The position numbers and the translations under genes were made by a program. A DNA stretch of 5,158 bases from Clostridia bacterium (GTDB lineage: Bacteria > Bacillota_A > Clostridia > Oscillospirales > CAG-272). The notes beneath the pieces were generated by a model that was not told where the DNA came from, ran no database searches, and was given only the letters and a program-made list of their open reading frames with translations. This document shows positions 1 through 5,158 of this stretch, piece by piece; position 1 is the stretch's first letter; every line of letters begins with the position of its first letter. The DNA lies in assembly GCA_017407885.1 (NCBI GenBank), contig JAFQVU010000010.1, positions 1-5,158 of the forward strand, read 5' to 3'.

Positions 1-1
1 A

Positions 2-376
2 GTGCTCCCCAGACTTAAGACTGATTTCCTCTCTATCGTAAACGCTGTTATCGACGAAAAGCTTGACACTATAGACATTGAGTGGGAAGACGGAGCTTGT
101 GTGTGCGTAGTTGCGGCATCGGGCGGTTATCCTACGAAATATGCGAAAGGGTATGAGATAAAGGGACTTGATACCCTTGCCGGACGTGATGATATTATGG
201 TATACCATGCCGGTACGGATATCAAGGACGGCAAGCTTGTTACTTCCGGCGGACGTGTGCTTGGCGTTACCGCAAAGGGCGCGAATCTCGATGAGGCTAT
301 CGCCAAGGCTTACGATGCAATAAAAGCGGTAGAGTTTACCGACATGCATTATCGCCGCGATATTGGTGTAAAATGA
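2..376 (+). CDS. purD: Phosphoribosylamine-glycine ligase (GAR synthetase), C-terminal part
   Basis: This is the C-terminal ~124 residues of PurD, the ATP-dependent cytosolic enzyme that joins 5-phosphoribosylamine to glycine in de novo purine synthesis. The reading frame is open through the left edge, so about 300 of the usual ~420 residues are missing; the GTG at position 2 is an internal valine, not a start. Visible family signatures are LPRLKTD at the left edge, the ASGGYPTKYAKGYEI stretch, VYHAGT, and the C-terminal block TSGGRVLGVTAKG, followed by a helix and the terminal YRRDIG. These match the PurD C-terminal domain that closes over the ATP-grasp active site. The TGA stop overlaps the ATG of the next gene by ATGA, which points to translational coupling. 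In many Firmicutes purD ends a purine operon, but the upstream genes are out of view. The family assignment is secure from motif order. Confidence 0.95.
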   Translation: MLPRLKTDFLSIVNAVIDEKLDTIDIEWEDGACVCVVAASGGYPTKYAKGYEIKGLDTLAGRDDIMVYHAGTDIKDGKLVTSGGRVLGVTAKGANLDEAIAKAYDAIKAVEFTDMHYRRDIGVK

Positions 377-1260
377 GTACAAACACCCAAGATCTGCTTG
401 CACTGATCTCCGAAAAAATGCCGGAGCTCTCAAAAGGACAGAAGCAAATAGCGTCCTACATGCTTGCACATTACGACAAGGCGGCGTATATGACTGCGGC
501 GAAGCTCGGATCAATTGTAGGTGTCTCGGAATCAACGGTTGTGCGATTTGCAAATGAACTCGGCTTTGAGGGATATCCGGAGCTGCAGCATTCTCTTCAG
601 GAGCTTATCAGAACAAAGTTAACCACACTTCAGCGTATCGAGATAACCAATGACCGCATCGGAGATGCTGACCTTCTCGAAAAGGTGCTTGTGTCCGATA
701 TTGATAAGATACGTCGCACGCTTGATGAAATCGACCGTGACAGCTTCAATAACGCTGTTGATGCGATGATCGGCGCGAGGATGATATACATTATCGGTAT
801 GCGTTCATCCTCATCTGTTGCAAGCTTTTTGTACCACTATCTGAATCTTGTTTTTCCGCATGTCAGACTTGTTCGTACAACAAGCGGTTCGGAAATATTT
901 GAGCAGATTCTCCGCATATCTTCGGAGGATGTAATAATCGGTATCAGCTTCCCGCGTTATTCAAAGCGTATTATCAACGCTCTTGAATATGCTAAATCTC
1001 AGTCGGCGCATGTAATCGCACTTACAGACAGTGCCGCATCTCCGATTGCATCACATGCTGATGACCTTCTTCTTGCCAAAAGCGATATGGCATCGTTTGT
1101 CGATTCGCTTGTAGCGCCGCTTTCTATAGTCAATGCACTTATAGTTGCTATCGGAAAAAAGAAGCACGCGGAGCTTGCGGAGACCTTTGAGCGCCTTGAA
1201 AATATTTGGGATGAATATGAGGTGTACGAAAAATCAGATGCTTCACCTCATACAAAATGA
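373..1260 (+). CDS. MurR/RpiR-family transcriptional regulator (HTH + SIS domain)
   Basis: This is a 295-residue DNA-binding regulator of the RpiR/MurR family, close to the usual family length of 280-300. The N-terminal HTH_6 domain spans about residues 1-77, with the helix-turn-helix around T41-F65 (core VGVSESTVVRFANELGF). A linker follows, then a SIS sugar-phosphate-binding domain at about residues 125-260. It contains the first strand IIYIIG-like segment (residues 138-142), the serine-rich GMRSSSS loop (142-148) and GISFPRYS (190-197), which sits where phosphosugar is bound in this fold. Family members sense phosphorylated sugars and repress or activate catabolic genes; the ligand and targets here cannot be read from sequence, and no sugar genes are adjacent. 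The ATG overlaps the purD stop (ATGA) and has only a weak upstream Shine-Dalgarno, so translation probably depends on coupling to purD. No symbol is given because the specific member is not recognisable. Confidence 0.93.
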   Translation: MSTNTQDLLALISEKMPELSKGQKQIASYMLAHYDKAAYMTAAKLGSIVGVSESTVVRFANELGFEGYPELQHSLQELIRTKLTTLQRIEITNDRIGDADLLEKVLVSDIDKIRRTLDEIDRDSFNNAVDAMIGARMIYIIGMRSSSSVASFLYHYLNLVFPHVRLVRTTSGSEIFEQILRISSEDVIIGISFPRYSKRIINALEYAKSQSAHVIALTDSAASPIASHADDLLLAKSDMASFVDSLVAPLSIVNALIVAIGKKKHAELAETFERLENIWDEYEVYEKSDASPHTK

Positions 1261-1272
1261 TCGGTTTATCGT

Positions 1273-2499
1273 ATGAAAAATATAATTATAATCGGCGGAG
1301 GCGCCGCGGGTATGACCGCGGCGATCTTTGCATCGGAAGCAGGAGCAAAGGTCACGCTTATTGAGCGAAATTACCGCCTCGGCAAAAAACTGCTCCTCCC
1401 GGGCAAGGGGCGCTGTAACCTAACAAATAACAGTGACATTAATACTCATATCGAAAATACACCGACAAATCCTCGCTTTATGTACACGGCGCTGAATAAT
1501 TTCACGCCGCAAGATGTTATGGAATTCTTTGAGTCGCTTGGCGTTCCGCTCAAGACAGAGCGTGGGGATCGTGTGTTTCCTGTATCCGATAAAGCAGGGG
1601 ATATATGCGGCGTGCTGAAGAGGCGGATGAACCGTCTCGGTGTGGAGATTGTAACTGCGCGTGTAACCGACATTGCCGTAGAAGGCGACGGATTCTCCGT
1701 GAGCACCGGCGGTGACGTATATCACGCCGATGCGGTTATAGTCGCAACCGGCGGTGCATCGTACCCGCTGACCGGTTCAACGGGCGACGGATATAAATTC
1801 GCACAGAACCTCGGGCATACTATTGTTACTCCCAAGCCTTCGCTTGTTCCGATAGAATGTTCGGAAAAATGGGTGAAGGAAGCAATGGGGCTTTCTCTGC
1901 GGAACGTATCGCTGACGGTTATGGATGGTGATAAAGAGGTATATTTCGAGCAGGGAGAAATGCTTATCACTCATTTCGGAGTCTCGGGACCGATTGTGCT
2001 TTCGGCATCTAGCCACATGAAGGGGCTCGGCTGCAAAAAAATCGGATTGTTTATAGACCTCAAGCCGGCACTTGATTTTGAAACGCTCGACAAGCGCTTG
2101 CAGGGAGACTTTTCAAAGAATATCAACCGTGATTTCATCAATTCGCTCAGTGAACTTCTTCCGTCAAAATTAATTCCTATTGTCGTGAGACTGTCGGGTA
2201 TAGACGGACGACGTAAGTGTAATTCGATAACCAGAGAGGAACGCCACGGACTGGTATCGCTTTTGAAGGCGCTACCGCTTACTGCTGTAAAATTCCGTCC
2301 GATTGATGAGGCGATAATAACTTCCGGCGGTGTAAATGTAAAAGAGATATCGCCTAAAACTATGGAATCAAAGATAGTTCCGGGCCTTTATTTTGCAGGT
2401 GAGGTCATTGACGTTGACGCATACACGGGCGGATTTAATCTTCAGATTGCATTTGCCACGGCGCGGCTTGCGGCGGAATCTGCGGCGTGCGAGTGGTAA
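1273..2499 (+). CDS. HI0933/YhiN-type NAD(P)/FAD-dependent oxidoreductase (BaiN-like)
   Basis: This is a 408-residue flavoprotein of the HI0933/YhiN family, variously annotated as aminoacetone oxidase family FAD-binding enzyme or BaiN; typical length is 400-420. The N-terminal Rossmann dinucleotide motif is GGGAAG at residues 8-13, with an acidic residue at E31 for the FAD ribose. Next comes the family signature GKKLLLPGKGRCNLTN (37-52). A second nucleotide-contact motif, ATGGASYPLTGSTGDG, covers 158-173. The C-terminal FAD closure AGEVIDVDAYTGGFNLQ leads into a final helix. Substrate and physiological role are not established for most members. A bile-acid role has been assigned to some clostridial homologues but cannot be assumed here. 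The gene lies 12 nt after the regulator and has no clear Shine-Dalgarno. It is commonly found upstream of cmk in Clostridia, which supports a housekeeping role. A strong GC hairpin lies just inside the gene (1302-1323). Confidence 0.93.
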   Translation: MKNIIIIGGGAAGMTAAIFASEAGAKVTLIERNYRLGKKLLLPGKGRCNLTNNSDINTHIENTPTNPRFMYTALNNFTPQDVMEFFESLGVPLKTERGDRVFPVSDKAGDICGVLKRRMNRLGVEIVTARVTDIAVEGDGFSVSTGGDVYHADAVIVATGGASYPLTGSTGDGYKFAQNLGHTIVTPKPSLVPIECSEKWVKEAMGLSLRNVSLTVMDGDKEVYFEQGEMLITHFGVSGPIVLSASSHMKGLGCKKIGLFIDLKPALDFETLDKRLQGDFSKNINRDFINSLSELLPSKLIPIVVRLSGIDGRRKCNSITREERHGLVSLLKALPLTAVKFRPIDEAIITSGGVNVKEISPKTMESKIVPGLYFAGEVIDVDAYTGGFNLQIAFATARLAAESAACEW

Positions 2500-2511
2500 A
2501 AAATAATTGAT

Positions 2512-2525
2512 AGGAGAAAAGTTTG
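2512..2525 (+). promoter_or_regulatory. Shine-Dalgarno AGGAG with TTG start that could open the extended cmk frame
   Basis: AGGAG at 2512-2516 lies 6 nt before a TTG (2523-2525) that is in frame with cmk across the whole hairpin block. It is the only well-spaced ribosome site upstream of cmk. Removing 2521-2642 would place the same AGGAG 4 nt before the ATG at 2643, which suggests it was the original cmk ribosome site before the hairpin block arrived. TTG 2523 itself lies in the left arm of hairpin A. Confidence 0.5.
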
Positions 2526-2642
2526 AAAGATAAATCTTTCAAACTACCTTTTGTGGCGTTACATCGCTTAACAAGCGACGTTTTGCCGCATAAACCACGT
2601 CTCAAAAAGGACAAGAAAGGAAGCTTTCGCAGAGCGAAAGCT
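2520..2642 (+). repeat. Three-hairpin palindromic element upstream of cmk
   Basis: A 123-nt block holds three consecutive inverted repeats. Hairpin A (2520-2545) is a perfect 12-bp palindrome, AGTTTGAAAGAT / ATCTTTCAAACT, around AA. Hairpin B (2552-2590) is an 18-position imperfect stem around AAC, with the perfect core CGCTT/AAGCG, two G-U type pairs and three mismatches. Hairpin C (2622-2642) is a perfect 9-bp stem, AGCTTTCGC / GCGAAAGCT, around AGA, ending one base before an ATG. A purine-rich linker lies between B and C. The block begins right after the AGGAGAAAA Shine-Dalgarno region and fills most of the gap between the flavoprotein gene and cmk. The rest of the window is nearly gap-free, so it looks like an inserted repeat or MITE-like element. 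No transposase and no second copy is present. Calling it a repeat family is inference; it could instead be a structured leader of cmk. Confidence 0.5.
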
Positions 2643-2654
2643 ATGGTCATTAAA

Positions 2655-3341
2655 ATGAATAAAATTGCAATTGCTCTTGACGGTCCGAGCGGTGCCGGTA
2701 AAAGCTCGCTTGCCAAGGAGATATCAAAGCGCCTTGGCATAGTATACCTCGATACCGGTGCACTTTACCGCACTGTCGGGCTTTACGTGCGCAGAAATGA
2801 CGTTGACCCCCACGATGAAGAAGCGGTCAAGCCGCTGCTTGCTTCGCTTGACATTGATGTCGTAATCGAGGACGGCGTACAGCAGGTATATCTCAATGGC
2901 GAGTGCGTAGGTGACGCAATACGCACGCCCGAGATGTCGATGTATGCTTCTGCTGTTTCGGCACTTCCTGCAGTACGCGCATTTCTTCTTGATACACAGC
3001 GTGGATTTGCACACCGTTCTTCGGTTATCATGGACGGACGTGACATAGGAAGCGTTGTTCTGCCGGATGCGGATGTTAAAATATACCTTACCGCGAGTGA
3101 TGAGGTGCGTGCGATGCGCCGTACCAAGGAACTGCTTGCAAAAGGGCAGAGTGTCACATTTGAAGAGGTCCTTTCGGATATGAAGAAGCGCGACCATGCG
3201 GACTCGACTCGCGCGGTTGCTCCAGCAATCAAGCCTGAAGATGCTATAACACTCGATAACAGCGAGCTTGATGAGGAAGGCACAGTTGTCCGTGCGCTTG
3301 AAATTATCTTCGAGAAGACCGGTTGGAAAGCAGGAAAGTAA
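2655..3341 (+). CDS. cmk: Cytidylate kinase (CMP/dCMP kinase)
   Basis: Cytidylate kinase transfers the ATP gamma-phosphate to CMP or dCMP in the cytosol, feeding CTP/dCTP and phospholipid synthesis. From the ATG at 2655 the product is 228 residues, the normal Cmk length. Motifs in order (numbered from that Met): Walker A GPSGAGKSS at 10-18, YLDTGALYR at 31-39, MDGRDIG at 126-132, and the LID/Arg region KKRDHADSTRAVAP at 177-190. All key Arg, Asp and Lys residues are present. The start is uncertain. The frame is open upstream to a TTG at 2523 with a good Shine-Dalgarno (AGGAG, 2512-2516), giving 272 residues, and there is another in-frame ATG at 2643. I chose 2655 because conserved homology begins there, although neither ATG has a Shine-Dalgarno at normal spacing. 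The upstream segment is a hairpin array that looks inserted. The TAA is followed directly by plsC. Confidence 0.95.
   Translation: MNKIAIALDGPSGAGKSSLAKEISKRLGIVYLDTGALYRTVGLYVRRNDVDPHDEEAVKPLLASLDIDVVIEDGVQQVYLNGECVGDAIRTPEMSMYASAVSALPAVRAFLLDTQRGFAHRSSVIMDGRDIGSVVLPDADVKIYLTASDEVRAMRRTKELLAKGQSVTFEEVLSDMKKRDHADSTRAVAPAIKPEDAITLDNSELDEEGTVVRALEIIFEKTGWKAGK
3332..3336 (+). promoter_or_regulatory. Ribosome binding site of plsC inside the cmk end
   Basis: AGGAA lies 5 nt before the plsC ATG at 3342 and is wholly inside the last cmk codons. With the stop and start codons abutting, plsC translation is probably coupled to cmk. This supports the chosen plsC start. Confidence 0.7.
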
Positions 3342-3962
3342 ATGAACGCATATGTATGGATCAAAAAAAATCTGCAGGGACTGATTTCGTGGTTCTTTCA
3401 GATTCACGTTCACGGAAGTGAAAATGAGCCGCAGGATGGCGGATATCTTGCGATTGCAAACCATATCAGCTATATAGACGTCCTTGTTATGGCTGTTGCT
3501 CTTAAGAGGCAGATACGCTTCATGGCAAAGAAGGAAGTGTTCAAGGTGCCGCTGATTGGCCGTATAGTCAAATCTGCTGGGGCTTTTCCCGTTGACAGAA
3601 AGGGAAGCGCAGTTGCTCCGATAAAAAAATCTATTGCACTTCTCGAATCGGGTGAGGTTGTCGGTATGTTTCCGCAGGGACACCGATTCAGAAACCGCAA
3701 ATTTGACACGACCAAGGATGAAATCAAAGGCGGCGCGGCAATGGCGACCTATCGCGCCGGAGTCCCTGTTCTGCCGATGTTCATTGCGACAAAAAAAGAC
3801 CGCGTGCTTCCTTTTCGCAGAATAGACATATACGTTGGCAAGCCGATTGAATATGCCGAATTTGGATTCGAGAAGGGCGGCAGTGAGGAATATTCCCGTG
3901 CGTCAGGGGTTATGTTCGATAGAATTTCCGAGCTTATGCCCGAGGAGAGAAGAAGCAAATGA
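3342..3962 (+). CDS. plsC: 1-acyl-sn-glycerol-3-phosphate acyltransferase (PlsC/LPLAT family)
   Basis: This 206-residue protein is a membrane-associated lysophosphatidic acid acyltransferase, which acylates the sn-2 position to make phosphatidic acid, the precursor of membrane phospholipids. Acyltransferase motif I is NHISYID at residues 40-46, with the catalytic H41 and D46 in the HX4D arrangement. Motif II is the GAFPVDRKG segment. Motif III is FPQGHR (110-115), where most family members have FPEGTR, so Glu is replaced by Gln. Motif IV is AGVPVLPMFI. Length is in the short-PlsC range (200-250). The N-terminus has a moderately hydrophobic stretch (about residues 11-21) but no long transmembrane segment. 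The ATG follows the cmk stop with zero spacing and uses AGGAA (3332-3336) inside the end of cmk. The stop overlaps the ispH start by ATGA. Acyltransferase function is well supported; exact acceptor specificity is inferred. Confidence 0.93.
   Translation: MNAYVWIKKNLQGLISWFFQIHVHGSENEPQDGGYLAIANHISYIDVLVMAVALKRQIRFMAKKEVFKVPLIGRIVKSAGAFPVDRKGSAVAPIKKSIALLESGEVVGMFPQGHRFRNRKFDTTKDEIKGGAAMATYRAGVPVLPMFIATKKDRVLPFRRIDIYVGKPIEYAEFGFEKGGSEEYSRASGVMFDRISELMPEERRSK
3943..3947 (+). promoter_or_regulatory. Ribosome binding site of ispH-S1 inside the plsC end
   Basis: AGGAG lies 11 nt before the ATG at 3959, within the last codons of plsC. Together with the ATGA overlap it fixes the start, which also places the first IspH cluster cysteine at the expected residue 12. 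Confidence 0.7.
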
Positions 3963-5158
3963 GTGTTACCGTTGCAAAACTTGCGGGATTTTGCTTTGGC
4001 GTGTCCCGTGCTATTGATACTGTCGAAGATGCAATAAAAGAGGGCGGAACTATTTATACGCTCGGGAAGCTTATACACAATCCGGGATTCATACGTGATC
4101 TTGAGTCGCGTGGAGTGCGTGTGATTGATGCCGAGGAGATCGAAGCGGCTGTTGCAAGTGCAAGTAAAAAAAATCCGACGGTTATCTGCACACGTGCGCA
4201 CGGAATTACAGCGGAGCTTGATGAGCGTCTTTCGGCACTTGCTGCTGAAAATCCGTATTTTACCGTGCGTGACTGTACGTGCCCGTATGTGAAAAAAATA
4301 CACAGCATAGCTCGCGATGAGACTAATGAGAATACCATTCTTTGTGTGCTCGGTGACAGCTCACACCCGGAAGTGCAGTGCATTGTCAGCTATGCGAGAT
4401 GCGAATATGTTATCTCAACAACGGCAGAGGGGCTTGTTGAAAAATTGAGTGCCGTCAATATTACCAACAAACAGCCGGTTTTGGTAGCGCAAACCACTCA
4501 AAACTTATTAGAATGGAAAAAAACTATAAAAATTTTCGAAAAACTATATACAAATCCGAAAATTTATGATACAATATGTAGTGTAACAGAAAATAGGCAG
4601 GATGAAGTCTTGAAGCTATCCCGAAAAATGGATATGATGATTATTATTGGCGGCAAAGAGAGTTCAAATACGAACAAGCTCTATGACATCAGTAAGCAAA
4701 ATTTACCCCTTTCCTTTTTGATTGAAGATGCTTCCTCCATTCCGCTCGAGTATGTTAAGCCCCATATGAAGGTGGGAATTGCCGCAGGAGCTTCAACTCC
4801 CGGCAAAATTATTCAGGAGGTTCAAACTATAATGAGCGAGAACATTGAAAAAACATTTGAAGAGATGCTTGACGAAAGCATCAAAACTATCAAGAACGGC
4901 GACCGTATCACCGGCGTGATCACACAGGTTTCCGAAAACGAGATCCAGGTCGAGATCCCCGGCGTAAAGTTCACCGGTATTATTACATACGATGAACTTA
5001 CCGATGATCCTGCAGTTAAGCTCTGTGAGCTTTATAAAGTGGGCGATGAGATCGAAGCAAAGGTTCTTAAGGTAAACGATGCAGAGGGTATTGCAAACAT
5101 TTCTAAGAAGAAGATCGACGTTGATAAGAACTGGCAGAGCGTTGTCGACGCAGCAGCA
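3959..5158 (+). CDS. ispH: Fused 4-hydroxy-3-methylbut-2-enyl diphosphate reductase / ribosomal protein S1 (3' truncated)
   Basis: The frame is open for 400 codons to the right edge. Residues 1-291 are IspH (LytB), the 4Fe-4S enzyme making IPP and DMAPP in the last step of the MEP pathway. Cluster cysteines are C12 (GFCFGV), C108 (DCTCPYV) and C207 (DTICSVTENRQ). Substrate-site residues are H40, H81 (RAHG), H136 and E138 (SSHPEV), the TT of AQTTQ (179-180), SSNTN (235-239) and S279 (GASTP). All are intact, so the enzyme should be active. From M292 an S1 segment begins: an acidic leader, then an S1 OB-fold at about residues 312-380 starting GDRITGVITQVSENEIQVEI. More S1 repeats presumably follow outside the window. 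IspH-S1 fusions are known in Clostridia. The start overlaps the plsC stop (ATGA) and has AGGAG at 3943-3947. An internal ribosome site precedes M292. The DCTCP motif carries an extra cysteine (C106) beside the cluster ligand. Confidence 0.95.
   Translation, partial: MSVTVAKLAGFCFGVSRAIDTVEDAIKEGGTIYTLGKLIHNPGFIRDLESRGVRVIDAEEIEAAVASASKKNPTVICTRAHGITAELDERLSALAAENPYFTVRDCTCPYVKKIHSIARDETNENTILCVLGDSSHPEVQCIVSYARCEYVISTTAEGLVEKLSAVNITNKQPVLVAQTTQNLLEWKKTIKIFEKLYTNPKIYDTICSVTENRQDEVLKLSRKMDMMIIIGGKESSNTNKLYDISKQNLPLSFLIEDASSIPLEYVKPHMKVGIAAGASTPGKIIQEVQTIMSENIEKTFEEMLDESIKTIKNGDRITGVITQVSENEIQVEIPGVKFTGIITYDELTDDPAVKLCELYKVGDEIEAKVLKVNDAEGIANISKKKIDVDKNWQSVVDAAA
4546..4575 (+). promoter_or_regulatory. 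Weak sigma70-like promoter candidate inside ispH
   Basis: TATACA (4546-4551; 4 of 6 matches to TTGACA) and TACAAT (4570-4575; 5 of 6 to TATAAT) are separated by 18 nt in the most AT-rich part of the window, about 255 nt upstream of the candidate S1 ATG. AT-rich sequence produces such matches by chance, so this is only a lead. Confidence 0.2.
4815..4834 (+). promoter_or_regulatory. Candidate internal ribosome binding site and ATG for a free S1 product
   Basis: AGGAGGT at 4815-4821 is a near-complete anti-16S match. It lies 10 nt before an in-frame ATG at 4832-4834 (M292 of the fusion), exactly at the junction of the IspH and S1 domains. It also encodes part of the QEV residues near the IspH C-terminus, so some of the match may be a by-product of protein coding. 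Codon choice downstream shifts to AAC, ATC and GGC, as in highly expressed genes. Internal initiation is inferred, not shown. Confidence 0.4.

Noticed and set aside
1420..2016. Several - strand frames of 79-101 codons within the flavoprotein gene
   Set aside because: They overlap one another and a conserved gene, and none shows a motif.
2520..2556. Hairpin A as a rho-independent terminator for the flavoprotein gene
   Set aside because: The stem is AT-rich and is followed by TACC and only a short T run, not the uridine tract expected of a terminator. Cmk would also lose its transcript unless a promoter lay inside the element, and none is evident.
3363..3370. Run of eight A at the start of plsC as a programmed slippage site
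   Set aside because: The frame is intact and the other frames end without a meaningful product; Lys-Lys-Asn codons explain the run.
2724..3683. Long open frame of 319 codons on the - strand, opposite cmk and plsC
   Set aside because: It overlaps two fully conserved genes, its product is rich in Cys, Arg, His and Asn with no recognisable domain, and it is explained by codon bias of the + strand genes.
3749..4303. Open frame of 184 codons on the - strand across the plsC/ispH junction
   Set aside because: Shadow of two well-supported genes; low-complexity Cys/Arg/Ser-rich translation with no family signature.
4437..4464. TTGAAA followed 16 nt later by TATTAC as a promoter in ispH
   Set aside because: The -10 match is only 4 of 6 and the surrounding sequence gives no support; such pairs are expected by chance in AT-rich coding sequence.
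1..5158. A new defence, mobile or biosynthetic multi-gene system
   Set aside because: Every gene belongs to a well-known housekeeping or regulator family in a typical clostridial order. The only unexplained sequence is the hairpin block at 2520-2642.

Overview
The window is a single co-directional run of housekeeping genes, all on the + strand, with almost no intergenic space. In order they are: the 3' end of purD (purine synthesis), an RpiR/MurR-family transcriptional regulator, an HI0933/YhiN-type FAD-binding oxidoreductase, cmk (cytidylate kinase), plsC (acylglycerol-phosphate acyltransferase), and the start of a fused ispH-ribosomal protein S1 gene that runs off the right edge. The order flavoprotein-cmk-plsC-ispH/S1, and above all the in-frame fusion of IspH to S1 domains, is typical of Clostridia. 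Together with the roughly balanced base composition this suggests a gut-type clostridium (Ruminococcaceae/Oscillospiraceae-like). The genus cannot be fixed from the sequence alone.

Layout: purD and rpiR overlap by ATGA (373-376). rpiR and the flavoprotein gene are 12 nt apart. The flavoprotein gene and the conserved cmk start are separated by about 155 nt. cmk and plsC abut with no gap (TAA then ATG). plsC and ispH-S1 overlap by ATGA (3959-3962). No convincing rho-independent terminator was seen, so the whole window could be one polycistronic transcript or several overlapping ones. The products serve unrelated core processes (purine synthesis, CMP/dCMP phosphorylation, phosphatidic acid synthesis, isoprenoid precursor synthesis, translation). 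The arrangement therefore looks like a growth-linked housekeeping operon rather than a pathway operon.

The one stretch that is not ordinary is about 2520-2642. Here a compact array of three hairpins (an AT-rich perfect palindrome, a long imperfect stem and a perfect 9-bp stem) lies between a good Shine-Dalgarno and the conserved ATG region of cmk. It keeps an open frame into cmk, so it could add a basic leader of about 44 residues from a TTG start. It looks like an inserted palindromic repeat, but no second copy lies in this window and its identity is unproven. The second point of interest is the IspH/S1 junction. A near-perfect Shine-Dalgarno and an in-frame ATG sit exactly where the S1 part begins, after an AT-rich dip in ispH, and codon choice changes across that point. 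This raises the possibility of a separately translated S1. I see no defence system, mobile-element protein, CRISPR array or RNA gene here, and nothing that is clearly a new multi-gene system.
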